From: Paracoccus saliphilus
GTDB taxonomy: Bacteria > Pseudomonadota > Alphaproteobacteria > Rhodobacterales > Rhodobacteraceae
Length of the DNA stretch: 64,000 nt
Direction of reading: 5' to 3'
Assembly (NCBI RefSeq): GCF_028553805.1
Contig: NZ_CP067140.1
Coordinates: 4,222,001-4,286,000 of the forward strand
Shown: one piece after another, positions 7,981 through 18,233 of the stretch
Layout of the letters: every line of letters starts with the position of its first letter
Numbering within the stretch: the stretch's first letter is position 1
Made by a program: the position numbers and the translations under genes
Notes under the pieces: generated by a model
Seen by the model: only the letters and a program-made list of their open reading frames with translations
Databases searched by the model: none
Told to the model about the DNA's origin: nothing

Positions 7981-9260
7981 ACCGGAAAGCGCTCGCATAG
8001 TTCGGCGACCTTGGCCTTGACCTTTGCCTCAACCTCGCCATTGCCGTCTTCGCCATTGGCCACCAAGCCGTCGACCACTTCGATGATCCAATCAGCGATT
8101 TGCCGAAATTCGGTTTCGCCGAAGCCTCGGGTCGTGCCTGCCGGACTGCCGAGGCGGATGCCGCTGGTGATGGTGGGCTTTTCCGGATCGAAAGGCACGC
8201 CATTCTTGTTGCAGGTGATGTTGGCACGGCCCAATGCCGCCTCGGTCGCCTTGCCGGTCACGCCCTTGGGGCGCAGGTCCACAAGCACCACATGCGTGTC
8301 GGTGCCATGCGTCACCGTGTCCAGACCTCCCTTGATCAACTGGTCGCTCAGGGCTTGGGCATTGCTGATCACCTGGCGGATATAGGTTTTGAAACCGGGT
8401 TGCAGCGCCTCACCGAATGCCACCGCCTTGGCCGCAATCACATGCATCAAGGGACCGCCCTGAAGGCCGGGGAATATCGCCGAATTCACCTTCTTCGCGA
8501 TGCCTTCGTCATTGGTCAGGATCATTCCACCACGCGGGCCGCGCAGGGTCTTGTGCGTGGTGGTGGTGGCGACATGCGCATGCGGGAACGGGCTTGGATG
8601 TTCGCCCGCAGCGACGAGACCAGCAAAATGCGCCATATCCACGAGAAGATAGGCATCGACCATGTCGGCGATCTGCCGCATCCGCGCGAAATCGATCTGC
8701 CGCGGAATAGCGCTGCCGCCGGCGATGATCAGTCTCGGCTTATGCTCTTTCGCCAACGCCTCGACCTGATCGTAATCGATCATATTGTCCTGCTTGCGAA
8801 CACCATATTGCACTGCGTTGAACCATTTCCCCGACTGGTTCGGAGCGGCCCCATGGGTCAGATGGCCGCCAGCATCGAGGCTCATCCCCATGATCGTGTC
8901 GCCGGGTTTGCACAGCGCCAGAAAGACACCCTGATTGGCCTGACTGCCCGAATTCGGCTGAACATTGGCGAAATCGCACCCGAACAATTGCTTTGCACGA
9001 TCGATGGCTAAGTTTTCGGCAATATCAACGAATTGACAGCCGCCATAATAGCGCCGACCCGGATAACCTTCGGCATATTTGTTGGTCAGCACCGTGCCTT
9101 GCGCCTGCATCACCGCGCGGCTGACGATGTTTTCGGAGGCGATCAGCTCGATTTCATTGCGCTGACGGCCCAATTCCTTTCCGATTGCGTCGAAAATCTG
9201 CGGATCGCTCGCCGCGAGATCCTCGGTGAAAAAACCGGAAATCATTTTCTGTTCGTTCAT
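7965..9260 (-). CDS. glyA: Serine hydroxymethyltransferase
   Basis: A 431-aa fold-type I PLP enzyme that converts glycine and 5,10-methylene-THF to serine, the C1 entry step of the serine cycle. Seen are [11 protein letters not shown] and [13 protein letters not shown] near the N-terminus, and [14 protein letters not shown] with the PLP-binding Lys. The length is normal for the family. It is the last gene of the minus-strand serine-cycle operon, 20 bp after ppc, with the ribosome site AGGAGGAATGAC before the ATG. Its 3' end overlaps the nitronate monooxygenase gene by 16 bp. This may be a dedicated, C1-induced copy beside a housekeeping one elsewhere (inference). Confidence 0.95.
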   Translation of the reverse strand: MNEQKMISGFFTEDLAASDPQIFDAIGKELGRQRNEIELIASENIVSRAVMQAQGTVLTNKYAEGYPGRRYYGGCQFVDIAENLAIDRAKQLFGCDFANVQPNSGSQANQGVFLALCKPGDTIMGMSLDAGGHLTHGAAPNQSGKWFNAVQYGVRKQDNMIDYDQVEALAKEHKPRLIIAGGSAIPRQIDFARMRQIADMVDAYLLVDMAHFAGLVAAGEHPSPFPHAHVATTTTHKTLRGPRGGMILTNDEGIAKKVNSAIFPGLQGGPLMHVIAAKAVAFGEALQPGFKTYIRQVISNAQALSDQLIKGGLDTVTHGTDTHVVLVDLRPKGVTGKATEAALGRANITCNKNGVPFDPEKPTITSGIRLGSPAGTTRGFGETEFRQIADWIIEVVDGLVANGEDGNGEVEAKVKAKVAELCERFPVYPGL

Positions 9261-9280
9261 GTCATTCCTCCTGTTGATAT

Positions 9281-11947
9281 CTACCCGGTCCAGCCAAGCG
9301 CCGCCGAGATGCTGTTCATCGATTGCATCAGCGGCACAGATAGGCCGCGTTCCGTGTTGCCGCGAATGCCGCGCAGCAATTTGATCTGAAGGGCGTGAAC
9401 ACGGTCGAGGTCATGGCGGACCCGACCGAAGCGGGCGGACATGTTCGGAAAACGCGCACCGATTTCCGCGCCGTCGTTCAGGAACGAAATCGCCGCACAG
9501 CTTTGCTCGTATTCCCGCTGAATACGCCCGAAGATCTCACTGCGGATCACGTGGTTGGACACCAGATCCGCGTATTTCCCGGCAATTCGCATATCCGCCT
9601 GGAACAGCGACTTCTCGACCTCGTCCACGATCAGGCGAAACAGCCGTGACTCGCTGAACATCCGGCGCAGCAATTCGTCGCCCTCGTCCTTCCGGAAGCG
9701 GCGGAACGAGCTCACGGCCGAGCCGAAACCATACCAACCGGTAATCAGATGACGATTCTGCGACCAGGCGAAAACCCAGGGGATTGCCCGCAAATCATCC
9801 AGGCTTTGCGCCCCGAACCGCCGGGCCGGGCGCGATCCCATCTTGAGCATTGCCAGCTCTTCGACCGGGCTGGCCTGTTGGAAATAATCGATGAAGCCGG
9901 GTTCGTGCAGCAAAGTGCTGTAAGCCGTCTGCGACATGCCCGATAGCGCTTCGAGCGTATCGTTGAATTCGGGACACGCAGGTTCCGGCTGCGAGTTCAG
10001 CGAATGCGCAAGCACCGACGAAGCCAGCAACTCCAGTTGGTGCTGTGCCGTGCCGCGATTGGCAAATTTCGAGGATACGACTTCGCCCTGTTCAGTCGTG
10101 CGAAGTTGGCCGTTTATCGTGCCCAGGGGCTGTGCGGCAATGGCACGCTCGGTCGGGGCGCCGCCACGGCTGACCGAACCACCGCGGCCATGAAAGAAGA
10201 CGGGGACAAGATCATGCGTCGCCAGTATGCGAGTAATGCTGCGCTGCGCCTTTTCCAATTCCCAGCTGGAGCAGAGGAAACCGCCATCCTTGTTGCTGTC
10301 GGAATAGCCCAGCATGATCTCGATCCGGCTGTTTCCGGCAGCCAGGCTGCGCCGCGCCAAAGGCACGCGCAACAATTCGTCCAGTATTTGGGGCGCTGCG
10401 CGCAGATCGTCGATGGTTTCAAACAGCGGCACCACCTGCAAATCTAGTCGTTCCGCACCGAAACCTGCATAGCGGGCCAGCAGGAAAATCCCCAGCAGAT
10501 CGTCGCAGGACCGGGTCATCGAAAGGATGAACGGCCCCATCGCCTGCGGGTCCGGGCCGAATCGCGTCTTGTGCATCAGTTCAAGCAGGCCAAGCAACTC
10601 CTGGGCCTGATCGCTCAAACGGTCCCGGTCGATCCAGGACAATCCTGCTCTCACCAACTCGGTGCGGAGACGCTTGGACCATTCTGCCGTACCATAATCG
10701 GGCGCCGCGTCGCTCAGGCTCCAGATTTCAGCAAGGACCTGTGTCGTGACTGACGAGTTCTGCCTCACATCAAGCGTGACGGTCCGAAATCCAAAGACTT
10801 CGGCCTGCCAGCGGAGTGGGCGGACAAAACGCTCTGCCAGACCGTCGGCATCAATCGCCGACAGGGCGCTCTCGACGATGCGGAGTTCCGCCGTGAATTC
10901 CTCCAGATGCGTATAGCCGGGTCCATGGCCCTCAAGCATGGCATTGATGCGTCTGTGCATCGCGCTCAAGGCCTGACGGAACAACTCGCCCGGATTAAGA
11001 TGTCGATCTGTCTCACCCGGCGGTGCATTGTTGATAACCTTCGTCAACTGTCCGTGGGCAGCATCGGGCAGATGGGAAATCGAACTGCTTATGCTTAGAT
11101 GCTGTGCAGCAAGAGCAAGCGCGGACAGGTATTTTTCGAGGATCGTCGCCCGATTCCGCGTCAGGGCGGCTTGGGTGGTCTCTATCGTCACATTGGGATT
11201 GCCGTCACGATCGCCACCGATCCATGAATGGAACTGCAGGCACGGCTTGGAATCCTCGGCATACCCGAAGTGATCCGCCACAGCGTCCTTGAACTGCCGA
11301 TAAAGATTGGGCACCGCGTCGAACAGGCCGTCGCGGAAGAATTGCAACCCCCAATCGATTTCATCCACCGGGGACGGCCGCTTCAGGCGCAATTCGCCGG
11401 TGAGCCACAACAGATCGATCTCGTTCTCGATATCGGACAAAAGCTCGGCCCGTTCCCGAGGCGTCCAGCGCTGTGTTTCCAGGGCCACCAATGTCCGGTA
11501 GATGCGTCGATGGATTTCCAGGACCGTGACCCGCTTGGCCTCGGTCGGATGTGCGGTCAGGGTGGGTCCGACCGACAGCTTGTCGGCCACCCGCCGGAAT
11601 GCGCTCAGCGAGATATCCGGGTTGCCTTGCAACACCTTGGCAAAGCTGCCCTCGATCGCCGCCGGTCCTTCATGCGTTTCAGTCATGCGCCGCGCGCGCA
11701 TTCCGGCATTTTCCTCGACGATCTTCATAAGCTGGAACCAGATGTTCAGTCCCTGAAGATAGGCCGTCAGATCAGAATCCTCGGGCAGATCTTCGCAATC
11801 GCCGGACAATAACGGCAGAATGGTGGGCGCGCGCCGGTCAATGACATTCAGCCAAAGCCGACGCAGTTCCATGCGCAGCCGACCGGCATAGGAACGGTCC
11901 GCCCCATCCGGTTGCCCGGTATCGATATGAGAGGCGTCCCCCTGCAT
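9281..11947 (-). CDS. ppc: Phosphoenolpyruvate carboxylase
   Basis: An 888-aa enzyme carboxylating PEP to oxaloacetate, the CO2-fixing step of the serine cycle. Both catalytic signatures are visible: [10 protein letters not shown] (His near residue 150) and [11 protein letters not shown] followed by [12 protein letters not shown]. The C-terminus ends in LGWTG, close to the usual NTG-type end. I start at the ATG at 11947, whose A is shared with the stop of hprA (TGATG); the longer open frame to 12154 lies inside hprA and is rejected. Acetyl-CoA-insensitive variants are known in serine-cycle methylotrophs, but sensitivity cannot be judged here. Confidence 0.93.
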   Translation of the reverse strand: MQGDASHIDTGQPDGADRSYAGRLRMELRRLWLNVIDRRAPTILPLLSGDCEDLPEDSDLTAYLQGLNIWFQLMKIVEENAGMRARRMTETHEGPAAIEGSFAKVLQGNPDISLSAFRRVADKLSVGPTLTAHPTEAKRVTVLEIHRRIYRTLVALETQRWTPRERAELLSDIENEIDLLWLTGELRLKRPSPVDEIDWGLQFFRDGLFDAVPNLYRQFKDAVADHFGYAEDSKPCLQFHSWIGGDRDGNPNVTIETTQAALTRNRATILEKYLSALALAAQHLSISSSISHLPDAAHGQLTKVINNAPPGETDRHLNPGELFRQALSAMHRRINAMLEGHGPGYTHLEEFTAELRIVESALSAIDADGLAERFVRPLRWQAEVFGFRTVTLDVRQNSSVTTQVLAEIWSLSDAAPDYGTAEWSKRLRTELVRAGLSWIDRDRLSDQAQELLGLLELMHKTRFGPDPQAMGPFILSMTRSCDDLLGIFLLARYAGFGAERLDLQVVPLFETIDDLRAAPQILDELLRVPLARRSLAAGNSRIEIMLGYSDSNKDGGFLCSSWELEKAQRSITRILATHDLVPVFFHGRGGSVSRGGAPTERAIAAQPLGTINGQLRTTEQGEVVSSKFANRGTAQHQLELLASSVLAHSLNSQPEPACPEFNDTLEALSGMSQTAYSTLLHEPGFIDYFQQASPVEELAMLKMGSRPARRFGAQSLDDLRAIPWVFAWSQNRHLITGWYGFGSAVSSFRRFRKDEGDELLRRMFSESRLFRLIVDEVEKSLFQADMRIAGKYADLVSNHVIRSEIFGRIQREYEQSCAAISFLNDGAEIGARFPNMSARFGRVRHDLDRVHALQIKLLRGIRGNTERGLSVPLMQSMNSISAALGWTG

Positions 11948-12918
11948 CAGTTCACCCTGTCGCGCGGTTCGCGGCCATCGAAGAAGTCGCGCAGATTGTC
12001 GAGAACCCGAAAACCCATCGCCTCGCGCGCTTCGCGGGTGGCGCTGCCCAAGTGTGGGAGCATCACTAGGTTGTCGCAATTCTGCAGCACCGGGTTGATG
12101 TTCGGCTCTCCATCGAACACGTCGAGCGCGGCACCACCGATGGTTTCGAACCACAGCGCTTGTGACAGGGCCATCTCGTCAATGACCTCGCCGCGGGCGG
12201 TGTTAATCAGGAATGCATCGGATCGCATCAGGTTCAGGCGCCTGGCGTCGATCAGGTGCCGGTTTTCCGCCCCGCCCGGACAATGCAACGAGATGAAATC
12301 GCAAAGCGGCAACAATTCGTCGATGCTGTCCACCTGCGTGGCATCGCATTGTGCAAGGATATCGGGTGCGATCTTGCTGCGGTTATAGGCGATGATCTTC
12401 ATGCCAAAGCCGTGATGCGCCCGCTTGGCCATCTCCTGACCGATCCGGCCATAGCCGATGATGCCCAGGGTCTTGCCCGACACCTTGCTGCCAACCAGAT
12501 GCGTCGGCCGCCATCCCGTCCAGTCGCCGGCGCGTAATTCACGCTCGCCCTCTCCGGCGCGCCGCGCCGCCATAAGCATAAGCGTCATGGCCAGATCGGC
12601 AGTGCATTCGCTCAGGACATCCGGCGTGTTGGTCACCACCATGCCATGCTGCCCAACCCGGTCCAGATCGATATGACTATATCCGACCCCGTAATTCGCG
12701 AGAATCCGGGTTTGCGGCCTGGCCAGCTCCAGCGCCGAAGCACCGATCTTGTCCGTCACCGTGGGCAGCACCGCATCGTAGTTCTGCAGTGCCGATTTGA
12801 AGTCTTCCGGCGTCAGGGGCTTGTCCGACGTGTTGAGTTCCGTGTCGAACAATTCCGATAGCTGCGCTTCGACCGCTACTGGCCAGCGCCGGGTTACGAG
12901 AACCTTCGGTTTTGCCAT
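11947..12918 (-). CDS. hprA: Hydroxypyruvate reductase (D-2-hydroxyacid dehydrogenase)
   Basis: A 323-aa NAD(P)-dependent D-2-hydroxyacid dehydrogenase. It has the Rossmann motif GIIGYGRIGQEMA, the catalytic Arg region INTARGEVIDE, the Glu region DVFDGEPN and the catalytic His in MLPHLGSATREARE. In this operon it reduces hydroxypyruvate to D-glycerate, between Sga and GckA in the serine cycle. Sequence alone would also permit glyoxylate reductase activity; context decides the call. It shares one base with the ppc start and begins 9 bp after mtkB. Confidence 0.87.
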   Translation of the reverse strand: MAKPKVLVTRRWPVAVEAQLSELFDTELNTSDKPLTPEDFKSALQNYDAVLPTVTDKIGASALELARPQTRILANYGVGYSHIDLDRVGQHGMVVTNTPDVLSECTADLAMTLMLMAARRAGEGERELRAGDWTGWRPTHLVGSKVSGKTLGIIGYGRIGQEMAKRAHHGFGMKIIAYNRSKIAPDILAQCDATQVDSIDELLPLCDFISLHCPGGAENRHLIDARRLNLMRSDAFLINTARGEVIDEMALSQALWFETIGGAALDVFDGEPNINPVLQNCDNLVMLPHLGSATREAREAMGFRVLDNLRDFFDGREPRDRVN

Positions 12919-12927
12919 CCGCCCCTC

Positions 12928-13809
12928 CTATTGCATGACACTGGCGATGGTCTCGCCAATCACAGCCGGGTTTTCGGCTACAGTGACACCCGCAGCGGTG
13001 AGGATTTCGACTTTCTCGCTGGCACTTTCGCCGAATGCCGAAATGATCGCTCCCGCGTGACCCATCGTGCGGCCCTTGGGCGCGGTCAGACCCGCGACAT
13101 AAGCCACTACCGGCTTGCTGATGTGATCACGGATATATTCGGCAGCCTCGGCTTCTTGCGGGCCACCGATTTCGCCGATCATGCAGATCACATGCGTCTC
13201 GTCATCATTCTCGAAACGTTCCAGGATATCCTTGAAGGAAGACCCGTTGATCGGGTCGCCGCCGATACCGACACTGGTGGACACACCGATCCCGCGTTCT
13301 TTCAACTGCGCCGCCGCTTCGTAGCCCAAGGTTCCCGACCGGCCGATGATGCCGACATTGCCCTGCAGATAGATATGACCGGGCATGATCCCCAGAAGCG
13401 CCTTTCCGGGGCTGATCGTTCCGGCGCAGTTCGGGCCGGTCAAAACCATGCGCCGCTCCTTGGGATAGCGGTACATGTAGCGTTTGACCCGAATCATGTC
13501 CTGCGCGGGAATGCCGTCGGTGATGCAGACACAGTAACGGATGCCTGCATCGGCGGCCTCCATGATCCCGTCGGCGGCAGCGGGAGGCGGCACGAAGACC
13601 AGCGTGGCCTCGGCCCCAGTCTCGGTGACGGCTTCCTTGACCGTGTTGAACACCGGTACGCCCTCGACGGTTTCGCCGCCCTTGCCCGGCACGACGCCGC
13701 CCACGACATTCGAACCATATTCGATCATTTCGCGCGCATGGAACCGGGCCATCTTGCCGGTAATCCCCTGAACGATGATCTTTGTATCGCGATCCAGAAA
13801 AATGCTCAT
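12928..13809 (-). CDS. mtkB: Malate--CoA ligase (malate thiokinase) alpha subunit
   Basis: A 293-aa subunit of the succinyl-CoA synthetase family, with the N-terminal CoA-binding [15 protein letters not shown] and the active-site His segment [10 protein letters not shown]. The family phosphohistidine is the His in GHAGAI. I call malate thiokinase rather than succinyl-CoA ligase because the pair lies inside a serine-cycle operon and the sequence (for example [22 protein letters not shown]) differs from usual SucD. The reaction is malate + ATP + CoA to malyl-CoA, the substrate of Mcl. It overlaps mtkA by 4 bp. Confidence 0.87.
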   Translation of the reverse strand: MSIFLDRDTKIIVQGITGKMARFHAREMIEYGSNVVGGVVPGKGGETVEGVPVFNTVKEAVTETGAEATLVFVPPPAAADGIMEAADAGIRYCVCITDGIPAQDMIRVKRYMYRYPKERRMVLTGPNCAGTISPGKALLGIMPGHIYLQGNVGIIGRSGTLGYEAAAQLKERGIGVSTSVGIGGDPINGSSFKDILERFENDDETHVICMIGEIGGPQEAEAAEYIRDHISKPVVAYVAGLTAPKGRTMGHAGAIISAFGESASEKVEILTAAGVTVAENPAVIGETIASVMQ

Positions 13810-15005
13810 TGGACAGCCCTCAGGTTGGGATTGTTCTTCACGTCGCTCTGCCAGGCTGCAACTGCCCGCTCGGCGGCTTCGTTAAGTGTCGTTGCGCGGA
13901 TCAGGGGCAACCCGCTTTGCGCGAGGATCTTCTGCCCCTCCTCGACATTGGTGCCTGCAAGGCGGACCACGACCGGCACGTCGACCGGGTTTTCGCGCAG
14001 CGCCTGAACGACGCCCTCGGCGACCCAGTCACAGCGATTGATCCCGGCAAAGATGTTGACGAGGATCGCCTGCACATTCTTGTCAGACATTACCAGCCGG
14101 AACGCCTTGGCGACCCGTTCGGGTGTGGCGCCACCGCCGATATCCAGGAAATTCGCCGGCTCGCCGCCAGCAAGCTTGATCGTGTCCATCGTCGCCATCG
14201 CCAGTCCGGCGCCGTTGACGATACAGCCGATATTTCCGTCCAGCCCGACATAGGACAGACCACGGTCGGCGGCACGGGATTCCCGCGGATCCTCTTGCGA
14301 CTTGTCACGCAATTCCGAGATCTGCGGGTGTCGGAACAGGGCATTGTCGTCAAAGGTCATCTTGGCGTCGAGGGCAAGGATGCGATCATCGCCTGTAATC
14401 ACCAGCGGATTAACCTCGACCATGGTGGCGTCGAGTTCGCGGAAGGCACGATAGCAGCCGCGCAGCGTGCGCACCATCTGCTGTGTCATGCGCGCTTCGA
14501 TGCCCAGTGCAAAGGCTATCTCGCGGCATTGGAACTCTTGCAGACCGACGGCGGGCTCCACCGTGGCACGAACGATGCTGTCGGGACGTTCGGCAGAGAT
14601 CTCCTCGATCTCCATCCCGCCTTCGCCACTGGCGACGATCATCACCCGCTGGCTTGCGCGGTCTAGGACAAAGCCCAGATAGATTTCGCGCTCGATCGGC
14701 ACGGCCGCCTCGACATAGACGCGGTAGATGCCCTTGCCTTCAGGCCCGGTCTGATGCGTGATCAGCTTTTGCCCGAACATGCCTTCGGTCGCGGCCTGGA
14801 TTTCGGCATCGCTGTCACAGACCTTGACCCCCCCGGCCTTGCCCCGGCCACCGGCATGAACCTGCGCCTTGACCACCCAGCGGTTGCCACCCATTTCGCG
14901 GGCACGGTAGGCGGCTTGCTCGGGACTGTAGGCCAATGCGCCCTGTGGGACTGTTACCCCGAAATTACTGAGAATTTCCTTGGCCTGGTATTCGTGGATA
15001 TCCAT
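13806..15005 (-). CDS. mtkA: Malate--CoA ligase (malate thiokinase) beta subunit
   Basis: A 399-aa ATP-grasp subunit that begins [16 protein letters not shown], as in MtkA/SucC. Seen are [14 protein letters not shown], the Mg/ATP residues around [16 protein letters not shown], and [18 protein letters not shown] with the CoA/phosphate-binding power-helix region. A perfect AAGGGAGGAG site precedes the ATG at 15005; the longer frame to 15350 runs into sga and is rejected. It partners MtkB, with a 4-bp overlap, and follows sga by 23 bp. It supplies malyl-CoA for cleavage to acetyl-CoA and glyoxylate. Confidence 0.87.
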   Translation of the reverse strand: MDIHEYQAKEILSNFGVTVPQGALAYSPEQAAYRAREMGGNRWVVKAQVHAGGRGKAGGVKVCDSDAEIQAATEGMFGQKLITHQTGPEGKGIYRVYVEAAVPIEREIYLGFVLDRASQRVMIVASGEGGMEIEEISAERPDSIVRATVEPAVGLQEFQCREIAFALGIEARMTQQMVRTLRGCYRAFRELDATMVEVNPLVITGDDRILALDAKMTFDDNALFRHPQISELRDKSQEDPRESRAADRGLSYVGLDGNIGCIVNGAGLAMATMDTIKLAGGEPANFLDIGGGATPERVAKAFRLVMSDKNVQAILVNIFAGINRCDWVAEGVVQALRENPVDVPVVVRLAGTNVEEGQKILAQSGLPLIRATTLNEAAERAVAAWQSDVKNNPNLRAVQ

Positions 15006-15028
15006 CTTTGCTCCTCCCTTGAGCGCCG

Positions 15029-16276
15029 TTACTGAGCGGCCATTGCAGTCTCGAAATGGCGGTCCAGCCGAGCGCTGATCTCGTCCATGTCGATACCTGC
15101 ACCCATTTCGTTCATCGCTGCCCCGAACCGGGTAACGATGTCGGTGATCGCGGCTTGGGTCAGCAGGTTCAGAATGCCGATGCGGACCTGAACCGGCTCG
15201 GACAGTGTCGGCCAGATGCCGAAACCGGCGGCACGGCACGATTGCACCAATTCCATCTCGCGACCGGCCAGCTTGTCGGGCAGGTTGAGAACCACCAGCG
15301 AGGTCATGTTCGACGTCACCTTGCAGCCCATCGCCGTGACCGCATCGCACAGCGCCGCTTCGTGGAAAGAATAATCCTCGGCACGCCGGGCAACAGTATC
15401 CTGCAACAGGATGCGCAGCGCCTCGTGGAAAGCCGCGACTGCATAGGCGCTATGGGTGCGGTGATAGGTACCTTTCTCGACATCCTTGCCGTCGATGATG
15501 CCCCAATGCCGCGCCTCGAGGATCGGGTGATGCACAAAGGTGCGAGTGCCACTCGCCCTGAGCGTCTCGATGTAACGGTCGGTGAACGACACCGGTGCAT
15601 AGGTCAGCGGTAGGCAGCAGATGCCCTTCTGTGGACAGGAAGCCCAACCATGCACGCCCGGGAAGTCATCGATCCGGAAATCTTCCACCCCGAGCGACGA
15701 AACAGCATCGACCAGCCCCATTACTCCGTGCTTCTCACAAGCGTCAGAGAATCCGCGCAGGTCGTTGATCCGGCCCGACCCGGTTTCCCAATGCGCCATC
15801 GCGGCCCATTTCGGCTTGTGCTTGGCCAGTGCAGCCTCGACGGTCTCGCCGGTGACGGATTTGCCATGCGGCACATCGATGATGGTGACCGAAGCGGGCT
15901 TCGGGTCCAGCGGATTAGCGGCCAGTTCTTCGGCGGTGGCCGCTTTCATCCGGACAGTAAGGCCGTCGATGCTGGAGAAGGTTCCGTTGGTGAACATCAC
16001 CACCTTGTCGCCGGGCATCACGGCACTGAACATGACATCGAGACCGCTCCACCCCGTTCCGGCCACGCCGAAAGTATGGATATTGCGGGTGCCCATCACC
16101 TCTCGCAGCATCAACTTGGATTCGATCATGCCGCGAAGCACGTCCGCTTGCATGTGGTCGGCAATGCCGGCGCTCGCAAAACGCTGGAGGACCCGCGGGT
16201 CGGTATTGCCTGGACCAGGGCCCGCTGCGATCGTTTCGGGAATCTCTAGCTGAGGGAAGATCTTGATTTCGGCCAT
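15029..16276 (-). CDS. sgaA: Serine--glyoxylate aminotransferase
   Basis: A 415-aa class V (AGAT-like) PLP aminotransferase transferring the amino group of serine to glyoxylate, giving hydroxypyruvate and glycine. Seen are [14 protein letters not shown] near the N-terminus, [21 protein letters not shown], and the region [16 protein letters not shown] with the PLP Lys (PQKG). The start is placed at 16276, where GGAGG sits 9 bp upstream. It is the first gene of the minus-strand serine-cycle operon, and its promoter must lie in the 197-bp space shared with the divergent regulator. Confidence 0.93.
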   Translation of the reverse strand: MAEIKIFPQLEIPETIAAGPGPGNTDPRVLQRFASAGIADHMQADVLRGMIESKLMLREVMGTRNIHTFGVAGTGWSGLDVMFSAVMPGDKVVMFTNGTFSSIDGLTVRMKAATAEELAANPLDPKPASVTIIDVPHGKSVTGETVEAALAKHKPKWAAMAHWETGSGRINDLRGFSDACEKHGVMGLVDAVSSLGVEDFRIDDFPGVHGWASCPQKGICCLPLTYAPVSFTDRYIETLRASGTRTFVHHPILEARHWGIIDGKDVEKGTYHRTHSAYAVAAFHEALRILLQDTVARRAEDYSFHEAALCDAVTAMGCKVTSNMTSLVVLNLPDKLAGREMELVQSCRAAGFGIWPTLSEPVQVRIGILNLLTQAAITDIVTRFGAAMNEMGAGIDMDEISARLDRHFETAMAAQ

Positions 16277-16368
16277 CGGTCCATTTCCTCCAAGTGAATT
16301 TGATTTCACCTAGGGGATGCCATCTCGACAAGTTCCGCAACGTAAGTTACTCCTGCTTTCAGGTATCT

Positions 16369-16396
16369 ATATGGATGGGAAAATACCCACCCATAT
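16369..16396. promoter_or_regulatory. Long inverted repeat between sgaA and the LuxR-type regulator
   Basis: Two 11-bp arms, ATATGGATGGG (16369-16379) and CCCACCCATAT (16386-16396), pair with one mismatch around a 6-bp AT-rich centre (AAAATA). The repeat sits about 78 bp before the regulator start and 93 bp before sgaA. This is where an operator controlling both divergent units would be expected. The candidate binder is the neighbouring LuxR-type protein or a LysR-type regulator elsewhere; neither is shown by the sequence. Confidence 0.5.
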
Positions 16397-16473
16397 TGGT
16401 AAGAATGCGAAGGTATACTGCAAACTGCCCTGCCTGGACGGGTAGGTTTTTGCGAAAAACCAAGGAAATGCAA

Positions 16474-17124
16474 ATGACTGGCAGCTCTAATACCAAGGTT
16501 TCAGTCATGCTGGCGGACAGTAATCCACTGGTCCTGTCGGCCATGTCGGAAGTTTTCGAGCGCGACACCCGATTCTCTCTCGTGGCCACCTCTGCGACCG
16601 CCGAGGGTTTCCTGGGAACGGTTATGCGCATCCCCTGCCAAGTCGGAATCATCGATTGGGGTCTGCCAGTCCTTGGCGGAGCAAGGCTTCTCGAAGTTCT
16701 GCGCGAACAGGAAAGCGCGCCACGCATCGTGGTCTATGCCGATGAAGGGAGCGATGCCCACCGCGCGGCGATGAGCGCGGGCGCCGCCGGTTTCGTGGCT
16801 CGCAACGGCCCGGTCGAAACCTTGCTGGACACCTGTGTTGCCGTTGCCGCGGGAAAAATGGTTTTCCCCTATCTCGATGTCCGCGAGCTGCAGAAAGACC
16901 CCATCCACTCCCTGTCCCGCCGCGAGGCAGCCATGCTGGAAGCCCTGTCCAAGGGGCTGACCAATCGTGAACTTTCGCAGGAACTGGGTATCTCGACCAA
17001 CACTGTGAAATTCCACTTGTCAAATCTATATGACAAGCTTTCGGTCAAGAATCGGGCCCAAGCCATCGCCTTCTACTACTCAAGTCGAATACCCGGTGGG
17101 CGCAATTTCGAGGACAACGAGTAA
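16474..17124 (+). CDS. LuxR/NarL-type response regulator with degenerate receiver
   Basis: A 216-aa protein with an N-terminal receiver-like domain (residues 5-120) and a C-terminal LuxR HTH (LSRREAAMLEALSKGLTNRELSQELGISTNTVKFHL in outline, residues 147-182). The phospho-acceptor-like Asp is present (IIDWGLP). The usual acidic pair is reduced to one Asp (LADSNP), the conserved Thr/Ser strand reads VVYADEG, and the conserved Lys is Arg (FVARNG). Classical phosphorylation is therefore doubtful. The start at 16474 is preferred over 16468 by spacing to AAGGA. No histidine kinase is adjacent. Its place between the two serine-cycle units makes it the likely local regulator (inference). Confidence 0.82.
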   Translation: MTGSSNTKVSVMLADSNPLVLSAMSEVFERDTRFSLVATSATAEGFLGTVMRIPCQVGIIDWGLPVLGGARLLEVLREQESAPRIVVYADEGSDAHRAAMSAGAAGFVARNGPVETLLDTCVAVAAGKMVFPYLDVRELQKDPIHSLSRREAAMLEALSKGLTNRELSQELGISTNTVKFHLSNLYDKLSVKNRAQAIAFYYSSRIPGGRNFEDNE

Positions 17125-17155
17125 CCGTGAATCAACATCCGGCACGAAACTTTTG

Positions 17156-17199
17156 GGAAATATTATTTATTGACAGGAAATATTATTTCCCCTTTGTAT
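17156..17199 (+). promoter_or_regulatory. Candidate promoter with 20-bp-spaced direct repeat upstream of mcl
   Basis: TTGACA (17170-17175) and TTGTAT (17194-17199) are 18 bp apart and form a good sigma-70-type promoter for mcl. The 13-bp word GGAAATATTATTT occurs at 17156-17168 and again at 17176-17188, exactly 20 bp apart, flanking the -35 box. The second copy extends to GGAAATATTATTTCC, a perfect 6-3-6 palindrome. Two sites on one face of the helix at the -35 element suit a regulator acting on RNA polymerase, either as activator from the upstream site or repressor. Confidence 0.55.
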
Positions 17200-17240
17200 G
17201 AGCCGCATCGACCAAAACTTCACCGCAGGAGCACTCCGCC

Positions 17241-18215
17241 ATGAGTTTCTTTCCCATCGAACAAGCCCCCGCGCGTCTTAATCGGAGCGAACTCGCCGTT
17301 CCGGGCAGTCAGCCGCAAATGTTTCAAAAAGCAGCAGAATCCGACGTTGATGTGATCTTCCTCGACCTTGAGGATGCGGTCGCACCAGACGAGAAGGTGC
17401 AGGCTCGCAAGAACATCATCAAGGCCCTGAACGAGATCGATTGGGGCAAGAAATCCATGTCGATTCGAATCAACGGCCTGGACACGCACTACATGTATCG
17501 CGATGTCGTCGACGTGGTCGAGCAGGCCGGTGAACGCCTTGACCTGATCATGATTCCCAAGGTCGGCACCGCAGCCGACGTCTACGCCGTGGACATGATG
17601 GTGACCCAGATCGAGGATGCCAAGGGCTACGGGAAGCGGATCGGATTCGAGCATATCATCGAAACCGCACTCGGCATGCAGAATGTCAGCGAGATCGCCG
17701 CTGCGTCCAAGCGCAACGAAAGCCTGCATTTTGGCGTGGCCGATTACGCCGCCAGCACCCGCGCCCGCACCACGGTGATCGGGGGCGTGAACGAGAATTA
17801 CGCCGTACTGACCGACCCGGACCAGGACGGCAGCCGGCAGGTCCATTGGGGCGACATGTGGCATTACGCAATCTCGCGCATGGTGGTCGCCGCCCGCGCC
17901 AACGGGTTGCGCCCGATCGATGGCCCCTTCGGCGATTTCTCGGATCCCGACGGCTACAAGGCGGCCGCCTATCGCGCCGCCGTCCTCGGCTGTGAAGGCA
18001 AGTGGGCCATCCATCCCAGTCAGGTCGCGCTTGCCAATGAGGTGATGAGCCCCTCTGCAGAGGAAGTCGCCCGCGCGGAGAAAATCCTCGCCGCCATGGC
18101 CGAGGCCGAAGCAGCAGGCAAGGGCGCCGTGTCATTGGATGGCCGCTTGATCGACTATGCCTCGATCCGTCAAGCCGAGGTGCTTGTCGAGAAAGCCCGG
18201 CAGATCGCCGCATAA
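17241..18215 (+). CDS. mcl: L-malyl-CoA / beta-methylmalyl-CoA lyase
   Basis: A 324-aa CitE/HpcH-fold lyase cleaving malyl-CoA to acetyl-CoA and glyoxylate, closing the serine cycle. Seen are RSELAVPGSQPQMF (CoA contact region), VIFLDLEDAVAPDEK with the metal-binding acidic residues, and FGVADYAASTRARTTVIGG typical of the Mcl1 branch. The length is normal. GCAGGAG lies about 9 bp before the ATG. It is followed by gckA and preceded by a well-formed promoter with paired repeats. In relatives with the ethylmalonyl-CoA pathway, the same enzyme also acts on methylmalyl-CoA; that pathway is not in the window. Confidence 0.92.
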   Translation: MSFFPIEQAPARLNRSELAVPGSQPQMFQKAAESDVDVIFLDLEDAVAPDEKVQARKNIIKALNEIDWGKKSMSIRINGLDTHYMYRDVVDVVEQAGERLDLIMIPKVGTAADVYAVDMMVTQIEDAKGYGKRIGFEHIIETALGMQNVSEIAAASKRNESLHFGVADYAASTRARTTVIGGVNENYAVLTDPDQDGSRQVHWGDMWHYAISRMVVAARANGLRPIDGPFGDFSDPDGYKAAAYRAAVLGCEGKWAIHPSQVALANEVMSPSAEEVARAEKILAAMAEAEAAGKGAVSLDGRLIDYASIRQAEVLVEKARQIAA

Positions 18216-18233
18216 ATGAAGGAAGCAGCTGAT

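Noticed and set aside
8100..9011. 303-aa plus-strand open frame over glyA
   Set aside because: Antisense shadow of glyA, rich in His/Arg/Gly with no family pattern.
12931..14666. Long plus-strand frames over mtkB and mtkA
   Set aside because: They mirror two well-conserved malate thiokinase subunits and show no protein signature.
12928..15005. Reading the two-subunit ligase as succinyl-CoA synthetase (SucCD)
   Set aside because: The operon contains sga, hprA, ppc and glyA, and the sequence differs from usual SucD; malate thiokinase fits better. A biochemical test could still overturn this.
17150..17200. Riboswitch or attenuator in the mcl leader
   Set aside because: The repeats flank a -35 element and are better read as protein-binding sites upstream of transcription.
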